Part shown: positions 49,677 to 64,000 of the stretch, piece by piece
Numbering within the stretch: the first letter of the stretch is position 1
Layout of the letters: each line of letters starts with the position of its first letter
From: Datnioides undecimradiatus
Lineage: Eukaryota; Chordata; Actinopteri; Lobotiformes; Datnioididae
DNA length: 64,000 nucleotides
Reading direction: 5' to 3'
Assembly: GCA_008933995.1 (NCBI GenBank)
Contig: WARS01000036.1
Coordinates: 6,548,419 to 6,612,418, forward strand
Notes under the pieces: model-generated
Told to the model about the DNA's origin: nothing
Seen by the model: the letters and a program-made list of their open reading frames with translations, nothing else
The model's database searches: none
Translations under genes and position numbers: made by a program

Positions 49677-49753
49677 TATAAACACAAGAACACAGGAGTA
49701 GGACGTGCAGACGCAACAAGGACAGAGGAATAAGAGACCACTGCTTCATACAG
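49539..49753 (+). promoter_or_regulatory. candidate mettl21c promoter and noncoding exon 1
   Basis: TATAAA at 49,677-49,682 predicts a start near 49,707. The transcript would then run to a strong donor, CATACAG/GTATGT, at 49,753/49,754. An acceptor at 50,760 (CCCTTCAG) lies just before the methyltransferase ATG at 50,776, so 49,707-49,753 would be a 5' noncoding exon. A CAGCTG E-box at 49,539-49,544 is of the type bound by myogenic bHLH factors, which would suit a muscle gene. This is inferred from signals only. Confidence 0.45.
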
Positions 49754-50775
49754 GTATGTTTGACACACACAGAGGTTCAACATATTGAAAGAGTATTTTG
49801 TTTTTGACTTTCATGTGAATATGAAGACATATTTCGCAGTTATAGTATAATAAATAATATAATATAGTTATATTTATTTTTAAATCATATCATACTTACA
49901 TGGAGATCCATCTGAATGTGATGTGCAGATACAGAGTAACTCAACGTGTCCTCTGTATCCCTGAACAGTATGTAGTGTGTTATCCAGGGGCTTTAACCAG
50001 CTGTGTTTCTGGGCTCCAGACCGGAGTCTAGTGACAGACAAGTGGGCAAGCAGACTAAGTCTACTCCATTCTGAATCAATTCCAAATTTTAGTCACAAAC
50101 ACACAAATCATTTAAAAAGCACCCTGAAAATAAAACCCAGCTCCTAACCAGAATCATCAGCAATGCAAAAGTTTGAGATAATGGTAACATGAAAACTGAA
50201 TAATTGCAGCACATAAACAAGGCTGATATATCGAACACTGAGCAGAGAGAGAAATAAATCCAATCTGACTTAAGTGAGACTGATTATTGTAAAATATATT
50301 CATACTTAATAAACATATATATATATAAAGCCCATGCAAACATACGTAACAGGTTTTGTAACAGAAATATACCATAGCAGTATTTGAAGTGATACTCTAC
50401 CAATCTTACACATAAAAGTCACTTTCCTTGTCTGAGATAAAGCTTTTGGAATTTCTAAAACAAGGCTGTATCAAAAATTGGAGCTGTTGGGTTTGAGAGG
50501 AATGTGTGTGACACTGTTTAGCTGATTTATGGTAAACATAGGATACTGTGTTTATTGAGATTGATTCATAATGCAGTCTAGAAAAAAAGGATAGCTCAGG
50601 TTCTTATGCACCAATTCTGATCATTCTTTTTCTCATCTGATGCCCAGCTATGTGGAAGAGCAATGCTGAATTGTTGAGGGGCCCTTTATAATGGCTTAAT
50701 CACGATAAAAAGCCACACTGTGATGACACAACATGAAAAAAGTATCTACTTTCCCTTCAGCAGTATTCAGTGGTC

Positions 50776-52676
50776 ATGGAGAGTTTGCCTACAGACAGCC
50801 AACCTGTCCGACAGAAGTATCTTGGAAAGCAAGAGGAGCTGGATGAAAAAAAACAGGATGGGAAACTAGAGGTGGAGCAGGGGACTGATGAGGGTAACTC
50901 TGGATTACAGTCCATCACTTCATAATGCATGTACTGCAATATACACTGCCATTACATGTGTAGTTTCTCTCCTGAGGAGGGGAGCAGATGGACATCATTC
51001 AGATTTTTGTAACACTCACTGCTGTAAGACTCATCCTGCAACACTTTTCTCTGCAGTGTTAACAGACCAGAAGGTGATGGCAGGAGAGGCTCTGGACAGG
51101 AGAAACATCTGGGAGCCAAGCGTTTACTACGCACTGGGAAAGGAATCCTTTTATTTTGCTGGTCATGACATCAGCATCCGTGAGTCTATGGATACCTATG
51201 GTGCTCTGATCTGGCCTGGGGTACGTCCAGTCATGACTGTGTATATCTGTTGTTGTTGTTGTTGCTGTTGTTTGTTGTTAATGTGATGATGTGTATTTAT
51301 TTTGTAGGCAATCGCTTTGTGCCAGTTCTTGGAGAACAACCAGCAACAAGTGAGCCTGATGGACAAGGCGGTGCTGGAGATTGGAGCTGGGACTGGCCTG
51401 CTCTCAATAGTGGCCAGTCTGCTGGGTAAGCATGTGATAATGAAATCCATTTTCACTTTACACAGTATGTACTGTGTGTATGAAACAGTTATGTTCACAC
51501 GTCACCAGTAATTGTTGACACTGAAGTCTGAAGTAGTGCCAACTTTGATGCCATCACATGCAAATGCTGACAGAACAGTCATGATACTATTTAATGATAA
51601 ATGCCATGAAGGGTTTAACCCCATGGGTGCATAAATATGCACTGAATATTTTATGAACATCTGCTCATTTTTTGTGCAACATGTATATCAAGGGTCACTA
51701 AAACACTGCGACCCCTTGTCTGAGGACCATGACTATCCACCCACACCAACATTTTTGCATTGTAAACAGGCCAGCAGTTGTTAAGATATCTTACACCACA
51801 AAGTGACGTTTCCATCCTTTAACCCCTCCGTTAATAATGCAGAGGACAAATTAGTGTCATTTGATTCTCAATGAAATAAAACATCTATCCAGATTGCCGT
51901 TCTATAAAATAGTTTTCCTTTGTTTTCTCTTCATTGCTCCATCTCTATCAATAGCCAGGGAAATCCTAGAAGTTCCTCTATTAAAAGCATTTCAATACAA
52001 GAACTACAGATCCTCCCAACTAAACGTCTTTGAACACTGGTCAGATTGTATTCTGTCTGAGCAAGCAGCTGGTCTGGCCAGATTATTGCCTTTTGGCTTC
52101 AAGGGAAGTCACACATTAAACTTGGTGGTTGGTTAAATGGTTGTTGTTCAGCATACTTTAGCATGTTAGCATGCTAACAGTCGCTAATTGGCACACAGAC
52201 TACAGCAGCAGCTGAAAGGGGCCTATCTATCATTCAGTCTGTATTTTAGTTGCCTTGTTGCTCTGTACTCTTTTTCAGGTGCTTGGGTGACAGCTACTGA
52301 CCTGCCAGACATCTTGTCTAATCTGACCTTTAACCTCATGCGGAACACTAAAGGCCGTTCCCGCTACACCCCTCAGGTGGCTGCCCTCACCTGGGGTCAG
52401 CACCTGGAGCGAGACTTTCCCTACCCGTCCTACCACTACGACTATGTTCTGGCAGCTGATGTGGTCTATCATCACGACTGCCTCGAGGAACTGCTGGGAA
52501 CCATGCGTCATTTTTGCAGACCAGGAAGCCGGACAACGCTGTTGTGGGCCAACAAGCTCCGGTTCCAGTCAGACTTGAGGTTCACAGAGTGCTTTAAGGA
52601 CAGTTTCAACACCACGCTGCTTGCTGAGCTCCCACAGCAGGAAGTGAGGATATACAAGGCCACAGCCAAGGAGTGA
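50776..52676 (+). CDS. mettl21c: METTL21C-type protein-lysine methyltransferase
   Basis: Class I SAM-dependent methyltransferase of the METTL21 family. METTL21C is enriched in vertebrate skeletal muscle and trimethylates lysines on partners such as p97/VCP. Coding exons: 50,776-50,893; 51,057-51,220; 51,308-51,425; 52,279-52,676. Borders are GT/AG and phases match, giving 265 residues, the usual size. Visible features are FAGHDISIRES and YGALIWPG (family-specific N-terminal part), SAM motif I EIGAGTG (residues 118-124), post-I ATDLP (139-143) and the family signature AADVVYHH (192-199), ending in a beta-rich VRIYKA tail. The first 35 residues are charged and poorly conserved. METTL21E, a close tandem paralogue in mammals, is an alternative label. 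It is convergent with grk1, whose stop lies about 1.07 kb away. Confidence 0.85.
52150..52200. repeat. short GCATGCTAAC repeat fragment
   Basis: TTTAGCATGTTAGCATGCTAAC lies in the last intron of the methyltransferase gene. It is a fragment of the same dispersed motif family as 31,165-31,285. Confidence 0.4.
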
Positions 52677-52959
52677 CAGAGGAGCTTCAGCGGGTGAAGA
52701 GAGGGAGGTTTGCTGAAATTTGAAAAGGGTTTGTGTTTAAATTTTGAGCAAAAGAAAAAAGTAAATTCCATTTTCATGTCAATGCAGAGAAACGTCTGGT
52801 TTTGATCTGTATTTACATGATACATTCCTGGACAGTGCTGTATCTGTTGTCAAGCACAAAGCAAAAACTACTCAAATTTCCATTTCAGTAAGCTATTTTA
52901 TTTGCCAGTACTTTTTCATATATTTGATATTTCTGACTTTGTGTTTTGCTGTTTTTAAA

Positions 52960-52965
52960 AATAAA
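52960..52965 (+). terminator. poly(A) signal of mettl21c
   Basis: AATAAA 284 bp after the methyltransferase stop codon. On the opposite strand a possible grk1 signal (AATAAA in minus sense at 52,897-52,902) lies a little further inside this transcript, so the two 3' ends may overlap. Confidence 0.5.
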
Positions 52966-53750
52966 TCGTTTTGCTGTTAAAATTGCTCTAAAGTCAAATT
53001 TGTCACAACTACACTATAACACATAAACCTTTATCAAAGGTGCTCTGCTCTTGGCTATTTGTGCAAAGAGTCAATTTTGAACCACAAAATAAACACATAG
53101 GGAAATGTTTTCCAAAAGCGTAAAAACGTATGTTTCTGGTGTCATAGCTTTTGGTTTTTTAAAAGCAGAAGTGAATTTTAGCTAAGTGACAGTAAACTCA
53201 ACACGAAACAAAAAGCACTTTCCATTAAATGGCGTACACTCTATGGGAGCACATATGCAATAGAGGAAAATCGACACCTTACATTGTCAACATGTGACGG
53301 TAGCACCAAACATACCATATAATTAAACCCCTGCTGTAAAACTGAGATTTTTAAACTGCATTTTAAATCTAAAAGCCTTGTGGTAATTTACACATACACA
53401 CAAAGAGAAAAGAAGACAAACAGAGGTGGACACAGAGAGATAAAATGAAGTGAGAGCTTGAGCAGAGTGGGGACAGAGGATATAACGTGAACAGATTTCT
53501 GTATTTCATGACTCCTGAATCTATTCTTAAGTCCTTTCCATGTTGGAAATCAACCTCCATTCTCTTCTTGATGTTTCCTGCGCTCACCATTTAAAGTTTA
53601 GAGTCTCAAATTGTTTCAACTCTGCGATCAGAAAGTTCAGAGGAGACTTTGTGTCTGTCCCGAGTAACTGAGTCTTCATGCCACATGATCTCAAGAACTA
53701 CAAGTCTGTACACTGTGTGGTCTTTTCATTATCAGGGCGTTTCAATGGCT

Positions 53751-57464
<3,714 letters not shown>

Positions 57465-57741
57465 GGTGAGGGTAGGTGACTGTTAGGCAGCGCAGAGAGG
57501 AGACATTGCAAAGAAAAAACAAAGAGGAAACGCTGTTCACTAACGTACAGCAGGGGTGAGGCAGTAAGAAGGTGAAGCAGGGCGTGAGCCAACAGATCAC
57601 AGAGCAGTGGCAGAGAAATGGGAACTTGAGATTGGTGTCTCAACTGGATCCCAGCACACTTTGAGCAGCGGCCCACCCTCATTCACACACACGCAGACAC
57701 ACACTCAGGCGCATACACACACCTGAGTCAACACCTTTTGG

Positions 57742-57861
57742 TAATCCATTAACACCCTAATGCCCCAGACAAAGTGTGTGAGCACATGCTGGAACAGAAC
57801 ATCACAGGCAGCATGTGGAGCTGGAGTGTCACCAGTCAGTCAACTGGGAAATCACAATTAG
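57742..57861 (-). promoter_or_regulatory. candidate photoreceptor elements upstream of grk1
   Basis: TAATCC at 57,742-57,747 (OTX/CRX core) and CAATTAG at 57,855-57,861 (the Ret-1/PCE-1 photoreceptor element sequence) lie 278 and 397 bp upstream of the grk1 ATG. Both are short and could occur by chance, but they are the expected sites for a rod or cone kinase gene. No TATA box was identified. Confidence 0.35.
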
Positions 57862-59161
57862 CAGTGGAACATTCACGTAGACAGTCGAGGGAGATTAAAA
57901 GCTAAAGTCAGATTTGGAAAAGTTATGTTTGTGATTAAATGGAAGAGCCACAGATGATCACATTTCTTCAACACAGTGAATATTTATCTCTAAAATATTA
58001 AGTCCTCACTTACAAAATAATTCTGCATCTGCAATAATCTGCAACGAAACACTGTAGGGGCTCAAAGAGTGATGTTTGTAATAAAAAGACTAACCTCCTT
58101 TGGAGGATAACCACTTAATTTTACTGATTCAGACTGCAGGAGCCAAATATTGGCTCAGAAAGTAATTTTACAAAAACAATTTTGTTACCTGGCACATTAA
58201 AGTTGCAAGAAATTGTTCTGCAGTAATGAAAACAGGAGGCACGACTACAGTGACCAATAATACTTTCAATATACGTATGGGTAAGATAAAAAGCGAACTT
58301 CCACTTTAATATCAGTAAAAGATTTGCAGGGAAAAAAATTTTAAATGTCAGGCACTGACATGTTTTGCTGCCTCAGGTTTAGACTCAATAACCAAAACTT
58401 CCCAAATATCCTGTGCGTGCAGCATGTGCTTCATCTGGACCCTTGTCGGTTCTCCATGTCAAAAACATTTGGGCAATCCACCTTTAAGGGAAAAAGAGGG
58501 GGGCCTGTCTCAATGGCAGCAACTCCACTTGAAAAATCCATCTTCATAGTAAAATCATAATAAATGAAATTATAGAGGCATAATATAAAAGTCGGTGACG
58601 TGATGAGTGGAAGCATATAATCCGCTGTTCTCACCTCATAGCTATCCTCCTCACAAGTATCCAGCATGTGCTTTTTCACTGACAAGCAGACGCCTCCCTG
58701 AACCCACTTTTCTTAAGCACACACTCGCGTGCAGGGACGCATTTTCATCTGGCTTTTTTTTTTTTTTTTTTTTAAAGAACCACGCGTCTCAAATCAGTTA
58801 AGGGTCTTTAAGAAATTTTTTTGAACCAGGTTTTTTGGCAGTTGAAATGTTGGAGGATAGAGCGGTCACAATATGTTTAAAAGCCAAGTGTTTGGCGTGC
58901 TAAAAATAAATTTGATGTTATATAAATCATGCATATTATCTTTCACTGCACTGGGCCTGAGACAAGTTGCAGGTGACCATATTTCTGGATAAAACCCACA
59001 TGAATTAAGATACAAAATTATTAAAACAATCTATATTTAATTTGCAAACTTATATTAGATTACAGAAAAGGTATTTGGAAGAGTCAGTACATGTGTTGCT
59101 AAGTTTTAAAAGGGAGATCTTTGAAGGGAGTACATAAAGACCTATGCAACCACACAATTTT
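57862..59161. other. intergenic between grk1 and tfdp1
   Basis: No gene is seen. There is a T20 run at 58,754-58,773. In human, ATP4B lies between the GRK1 and TFDP1 orthologues; no frame here resembles a Na,K/H,K-ATPase beta subunit (no membrane-span and cysteine pattern). Confidence 0.5.
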
Positions 59162-59167
59162 TTTATT
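59162..59167 (-). terminator. candidate tfdp1 poly(A) signal
   Basis: AATAAA on the minus strand, about 945 bp past the tfdp1 stop. It is the first such signal found downstream of the stop. An A25 run (plus strand) lies inside this presumed 3' UTR at 59,259-59,283. Confidence 0.35.
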
Positions 59168-60112
59168 ACATCAATAATTTTGAAGGTCTATCTTTACCAC
59201 TGGCCTCTAAAGGATACTATAAGCTACAATCATTGTAGGATTCATATACGTAATTCACAAAAAAAAAAAAAAAAAAAAAAAAAGCTTATTTACCTATTAG
59301 GAGCCTGGGTTATAAAAGTCTTTACCTTGCTGGTGCCATTATTTGTAAACACTACCAAGGCGATAACAGGGCGGTGATGGAGAATTCCTCAACTCCAAAA
59401 TACAAAAAAAATTTAAAAAAAAACAAACAAAAAAACCCAAAAACTAGCAAACAAGATCAGGAAAGCAGCTGCCTATAGAACAGAAGGAAGCCAGCCCAAC
59501 GCAATGAGGATAGGAAACTATTTCAAATTATTGCCCAGAACACAAAACAAAAAGTATCAACACAACTGATGGAGCGCCATCCTGGGATGCCATGGCAACT
59601 GTATTAGGCCATTCAGAATCCATGGTGTTGTACCAACACAGCATGTGAAGCAGACACTTTGGCCACCTTGGAACATTTTGATCATCGTCATGTCTGCGAC
59701 ATGTCATTGTAAAATAACAAGAATAACTATTTAAACAAGTACATTATACATTCTCCAACAGCAGTAGGTTTTACAGGGTTTTTCTTTTAGTGGGATGGCT
59801 TATTGAGAAGTGGATTAGACATACAAAGACTTCAGCGTGGTGGCCATGCCACAGACTACAGTTCCCTTGGACGACACCTCCCCAAGAGCTGTGGTGCAGG
59901 TGCACGTGATTCAGGAGCAGAAAAAAGACAGGTGCGACATACACCTCTGTTTTTCCAATATTCATCGACACCCCTGAGAAAGCCAGACAGAAATACAGGT
60001 ATGGGAAAACAGGGGAAAAGGTTGAAGAAGCACACACAAAAAAGGGACTAAGTTCCCACGGTGAGGGTGGTTTGAAGGACTGTGCTTGTTGGAGTGGCGA
60101 GGCGTAGACAGA

Positions 60113-60671
60113 TTAGTCTTCATCGTCATTCTCATCATACTCGTCCTCATCATCATCATCCCCCATATAAGACACTGGAGTCTCTACACGAGACCCGCTG
60201 TAGTGAGAATCGTTCGAGCTGGAGGCCATGGTGCCGTCAGTGCAACCATCACTGCAAGAAAAGAAGGAATTATGTAAGTTATTATGCATTAACGGCGCAA
60301 AGGGTAACGGAGCACAATCACTTCTCCTTCCTGTCATAGTTATTGGTTGAATGACCTCTCACCTCGCAGGGTAACGGGCGCCATTGGTGGAGGACCCTCC
60401 CGTGATGTAGACGTTACTGATGGGACCTTTTGCCATCTCTGGGGTAAAAAAGGCAAAATTCATCAACAAAGAAATATAACTCCACTAAATTGAAAAAGGC
60501 ACACTGCCGCACCTTCCCTTCCCTCTGTATAATCATTAACATGCCAAAAAAATTGACACATCAAACTTCTCTTTAAAATCCTGTTATTGAGTGAGACTAC
60601 AGAGTGGTGACTACGGTCAGGGTTAGGTGGTGGCATCAAAGCCAAAGAAGCACATTTTAAATCAGTTTATC

Positions 60672-60715
<44 letters not shown>

Positions 60716-63700
60716 GGTATGCCACCAGCTGGCAATGCTCTATATTTGACAATCCTATGAATATGTGACGGTGCACCTTGGTCAGCTCTGCTTCTGATAT
60801 CACTCATGTAAAATAATTAGGTTAAAATATAATATAACCTATATAATATACTTCATATACTGCAAACAGCCTGAGTGCACAGTATACTGATCAAGTGATA
60901 ATGTGCAGAATCTAGCTGAGATCTAACTGGATCACTGTAGCTGCTAACTCCTTAATTAATTTATTTATATTGGCCAGTCACCTACCATCCAACTATTCAA
61001 AATGAGCATGTTGTACACAGGGGGGCTGTGGCACTGACCTATAACATAGGGCTCCAGAGCTTTGGGCACCAGGCTACGGGCAACCTTCAGATCCTCTGGA
61101 GAACACTTTCCCACCTCCAAACCACAGGCCATGCCCATACGCTTCAGCACCTCGATGTCATCGTGGATTTCAAACATGCTGTCAAAATTGAACAAATACT
61201 CGAACCTGTATGCAAGAGAGAAGGAACAAGACACATAAGAAGGGCTTACTTCAATCATCAATTTAACAGAAAATTACTTGTTACCAATCAATTTAAATTG
61301 GGTCAATGAGTTTTGGCTAAAAGACAGTGGCTTTTAAATAAGCAACAGCACTGTAGCAGTCCAAACGAGATGTGATTAGAGCACAGTATTAGCACTAGCA
61401 TTAGCATTTTTGAATTAGCATTTAACAGGAGAATATTACCCAACATCCAGTTCTTGATTGTGCGTAAACATTTGTTCAATATAGAAAGCTGATTAGGCTC
61501 ATAGGGTTTAAATACAAGTATGTATCAGTAAATATCACAGTAAATGTGACTGGAGATGTTGCTAAAATTTCTGATAATCTGTCCTGGTGGCAGCACGAGG
61601 ATAAAGTCTTAAAACCAAACCCTGGGGGATACTGTGGCAAAGCAGCAGTGTCTGCCCCAAAGCTCACCTGCAAAGACTGCCAAAAACCCATCTGTGACAC
61701 AGGAGGAGAACCGCCCAAATACAATACCGCAATATCAAATACTGCTGTTAGGCCCAATAAATACAAAATGACAGATCTCTACATCTGCAGCTGGTAAAAT
61801 TTCAATTGAGACCATGAGAAAATAATTTCCAGTGCAGTACAGTTTATGGAAAATGGACTGAAGGTTATCAAAACACCCTGTGCACTATCACTGTTTAAAC
61901 AAGTCACTGTAAAGTAACCATTAATAAAACTTTGGAAAACAAACAGAGTTCAGAAATAGGCCTGTTGTTCTCTGGGAGGGTAGGGTCCAATATGATTTCA
62001 ATAAAGGCTGAGCAACCTGCTTAAACTGACCAGGGACACGCTCCATACTACACACACTACATAAACAGGATTCTTAAAGTGCTTTATGAGGTTTTCATTT
62101 GTCCTAACATAACTGCAACATCATCTACAGATACAGGATAAAAAGGAGTCCAGAGTGAGATGGTTTGTGGAATCATTAACGAGTAAACTGACACAGCAAG
62201 AAGCAGTGACCATTAAATGATTGGACATGGGTCTTCTAAACAATATCTAGTCTCACATCATGGTATTAGTATAATTGAAGGCCATAAAAAACCTAAAGAT
62301 TACAATATCCTCACATCCAGTACTGGAGGTAACCAGCCAGGGAACATAAAACTTAAGGGATCGCTCTCATTCATTTAGCCCTGGCTGCTTTGTAGCAACA
62401 CTTCTTTAAAACATATGCATTAAAAGAAAAAAGGTTTAGTCAGTGGACTATTCATGTGCCTCCTGTGCTTATACTTTACAAATGAAAAAGTGCTGAATGA
62501 CAGTTTGCTTGTATCAAAACATGAACATATTTTTACCTTGCATGCATATAGCGTAAGCCCAATAAGTCCATTCATATATTAGCCATAATTCTTACGCATT
62601 CCTACACCAGTGGAAAGGTCTTACATTCAGTGTCAGCTGCTCAATGGCTACGCGCTGAACTGTTGAGCCATCTTCTCAAGAAACTATGACTTTATCACAC
62701 ACATCCAACCTTAATACTGGTAACTTGGCAAACAAGATTTCCAAACAACTTTTGGTTTACATGCCAAGAGCTGCAAAACGTCTTGTCAACAATTTATTTA
62801 TACTTATCTAAATAGACACTAAATTCATATATTTGGGTACTGAGCGACATTTCTATTAACTCAGGTTCCTATGGATCGTTATCCTTACAATCAAACTTCA
62901 CGATTGAATGTACGAATAATAGACTAAATAGACTAAATGTATACTTACAAGATGACTACATTAAAACATTTGGGCATTTCATATGTCTCCATCACTACAT
63001 CTCTGTAGATCATTTAAAGAACATGAACCTGAAGAAGTACAACTTCTCACATCATGGTGTTGAAACAGTCACGTACTTGTCATTAGAGATGCTGCAGTCG
63101 ATGACAGTTTTTTTGCTGGTGTTGACGATGATGAAGGGAAGGTGGATGATGGAGTTGGGAGGTGGAGGTCTATTTGCCTGCTGCTCTGTCTGTCTGTTTC
63201 GCTGAACAAGGTTCTTAAAAGCTATTTGCTGCAAGACAAGATAAAAGAAAGTTGAAGCAGCTTTTGGGAGCTTTCACATTAAACTGATTACAGATTCAGC
63301 ATGTCAAATCAAAACACTTCTGCTACATTGTTCAACCATGTTCAAGCAAGATTTATACTGTGTTGTCAAGACAGTCCCACTATGTGTCATACCTCCACCA
63401 TTGAACTAAACGGATGTGATTGATATTATAAATTATGTGATGTATATATAAAGTAGATTTATTGAAGAGCGTACTTGGCGAAATAAAGCTGATTCTGATT
63501 AAGCTGTGTTATGCATTAATTATATAACTCAAGTAATCATGTGTAATTTTATGCTACATTTATTTATCTACATGTTCATTATTGAGGTTGTAGCATATGC
63601 TGGTGTTGGTGCTGTATTTCATTATATTTAGGTGTTTGTAATATTCTGCCAATCTCATATATGTAAATAAGGGGGACACACAATTAGATATTCCTCTCAA

Positions 63701-63941
63701 TATAATGTGGTCCAGTAAAACACCACATTTAAGTGTTACCTCAGTAATAAACCTGAGTTAAATAAAAACCACTCTGACACTTGAGCAAAACTCTCTCCAG
63801 CAGAACCAACATCATAGCTATGGGAATACATGCTAAGACTCCCACGAACACAAGCAGTCAGTTCATACACACCTGCAGTATGAGCTCCTGAAGCTGTGAT
63901 TGTTTCTGCTTAATCCTCTCCAGCCTCCTTTGTCTCTCCAC
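60113..63941 (-). CDS. tfdp1: transcription factor DP1 (E2F dimerisation partner), 3' part
   Basis: DP1 pairs with E2F proteins to drive S-phase genes in the nucleus. Five coding exons are visible: 63,873-63,941; 63,077-63,228; 61,039-61,205; 60,363-60,438; 60,113-60,251 (stop at 60,113-60,115). The first shown exon encodes [20 protein letters not shown], the start of the dimerisation coiled coil. Then come [29 protein letters not shown] and [20 protein letters not shown] (marked-box/dimerisation domain), [22 protein letters not shown], and an acidic tail, [20 protein letters not shown], ending NDDED. All follow human TFDP1 closely. The DNA-binding winged-helix exons lie beyond the right edge of the window. 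The paralogue TFDP2 is less likely because the acidic C-terminus matches DP1. Confidence 0.93.
60672..60714. repeat. (TTA)14 microsatellite in tfdp1 intron
   Basis: Uninterrupted TTA trinucleotides in the intron between the third and fourth visible tfdp1 exons. Confidence 0.93.
61206..63076 (-). other. tfdp1 intron, no other gene seen
   Basis: A 1.87-kb intron between the two dimerisation-domain exons, AT-rich, with a GCATTAGCATT-type repeat fragment at about 61,385-61,430. An 83-codon plus-strand frame at 61,546-61,797 has cysteines but no domain that I recognise. Confidence 0.55.
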
Positions 63942-64000
63942 CTACAGTTGAAATAAAGGAATAATAATTAAGACTTAGAAAGAAAGGTATAAACAAGATG

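Overview
The window is vertebrate nuclear DNA, almost certainly from a ray-finned (teleost, probably percomorph) fish. The evidence is intron-rich genes with short introns, orthologues of vertebrate-specific genes (rhodopsin kinase, a JAM-family adhesion molecule, the E2F partner DP1), many (CA)n/(GT)n microsatellites, a degraded fish-type Tc1/mariner copy and several dispersed repeats that I recognise from many teleost genomes. All identifications come from reading translated exons and splice signals; no database search was run.

Layout. Positions 1 to about 31,500 hold no protein-coding gene that I can support. They carry a Tc1-like transposon relic (about 6,039-7,062), a probable solo LTR (4,408-4,795, 5-bp target duplication), a LINE reverse-transcriptase fragment (about 30,765-31,105), other dispersed repeats, and a few stretches that look like conserved regulatory DNA, the best at about 12,110-12,370. 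From 32 kb on the window is gene-dense: jam2 (minus, 10 coding exons, 32,201-37,579); a secreted C-type lectin with a very long acidic repeat region (plus, at least 6 coding exons, 41,143-45,474); a METTL21C-type lysine methyltransferase (plus, coding 50,776-52,676, with a likely noncoding first exon near 49,707-49,753); grk1, rhodopsin kinase (minus, 7 coding exons, complete, 53,751-57,464); and the 3' half of tfdp1 (minus, 5 exons, 60,113-63,941, running off the right edge).

In all four complete genes the exon phases chain exactly and give whole open reading frames: 293, 724, 265 and 561 residues. grk1 and tfdp1 lie in the same order and orientation as I recall for human 13q34, and METTL21C is also a chromosome 13 gene in human, whereas JAM2 is on human chromosome 21, so the window joins two human synteny groups. 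The genes share no pathway (cell junctions, innate-type lectin, muscle lysine methylation, phototransduction shut-off, cell cycle); they are neighbours by chromosomal history, not an operon.

The most unusual object is the lectin. One 1.7-kb exon encodes roughly thirty V-E-P-E-V-K-like hexamers followed by a second tandem repeat of about 61 residues, spliced to a single C-type lectin domain that keeps all five expected calcium ligands, under a promoter with a TATA box and a GATA cluster. It resembles eosinophil major basic protein (acidic propiece plus lectin-type domain) in plan, but I do not recognise it as a named gene.
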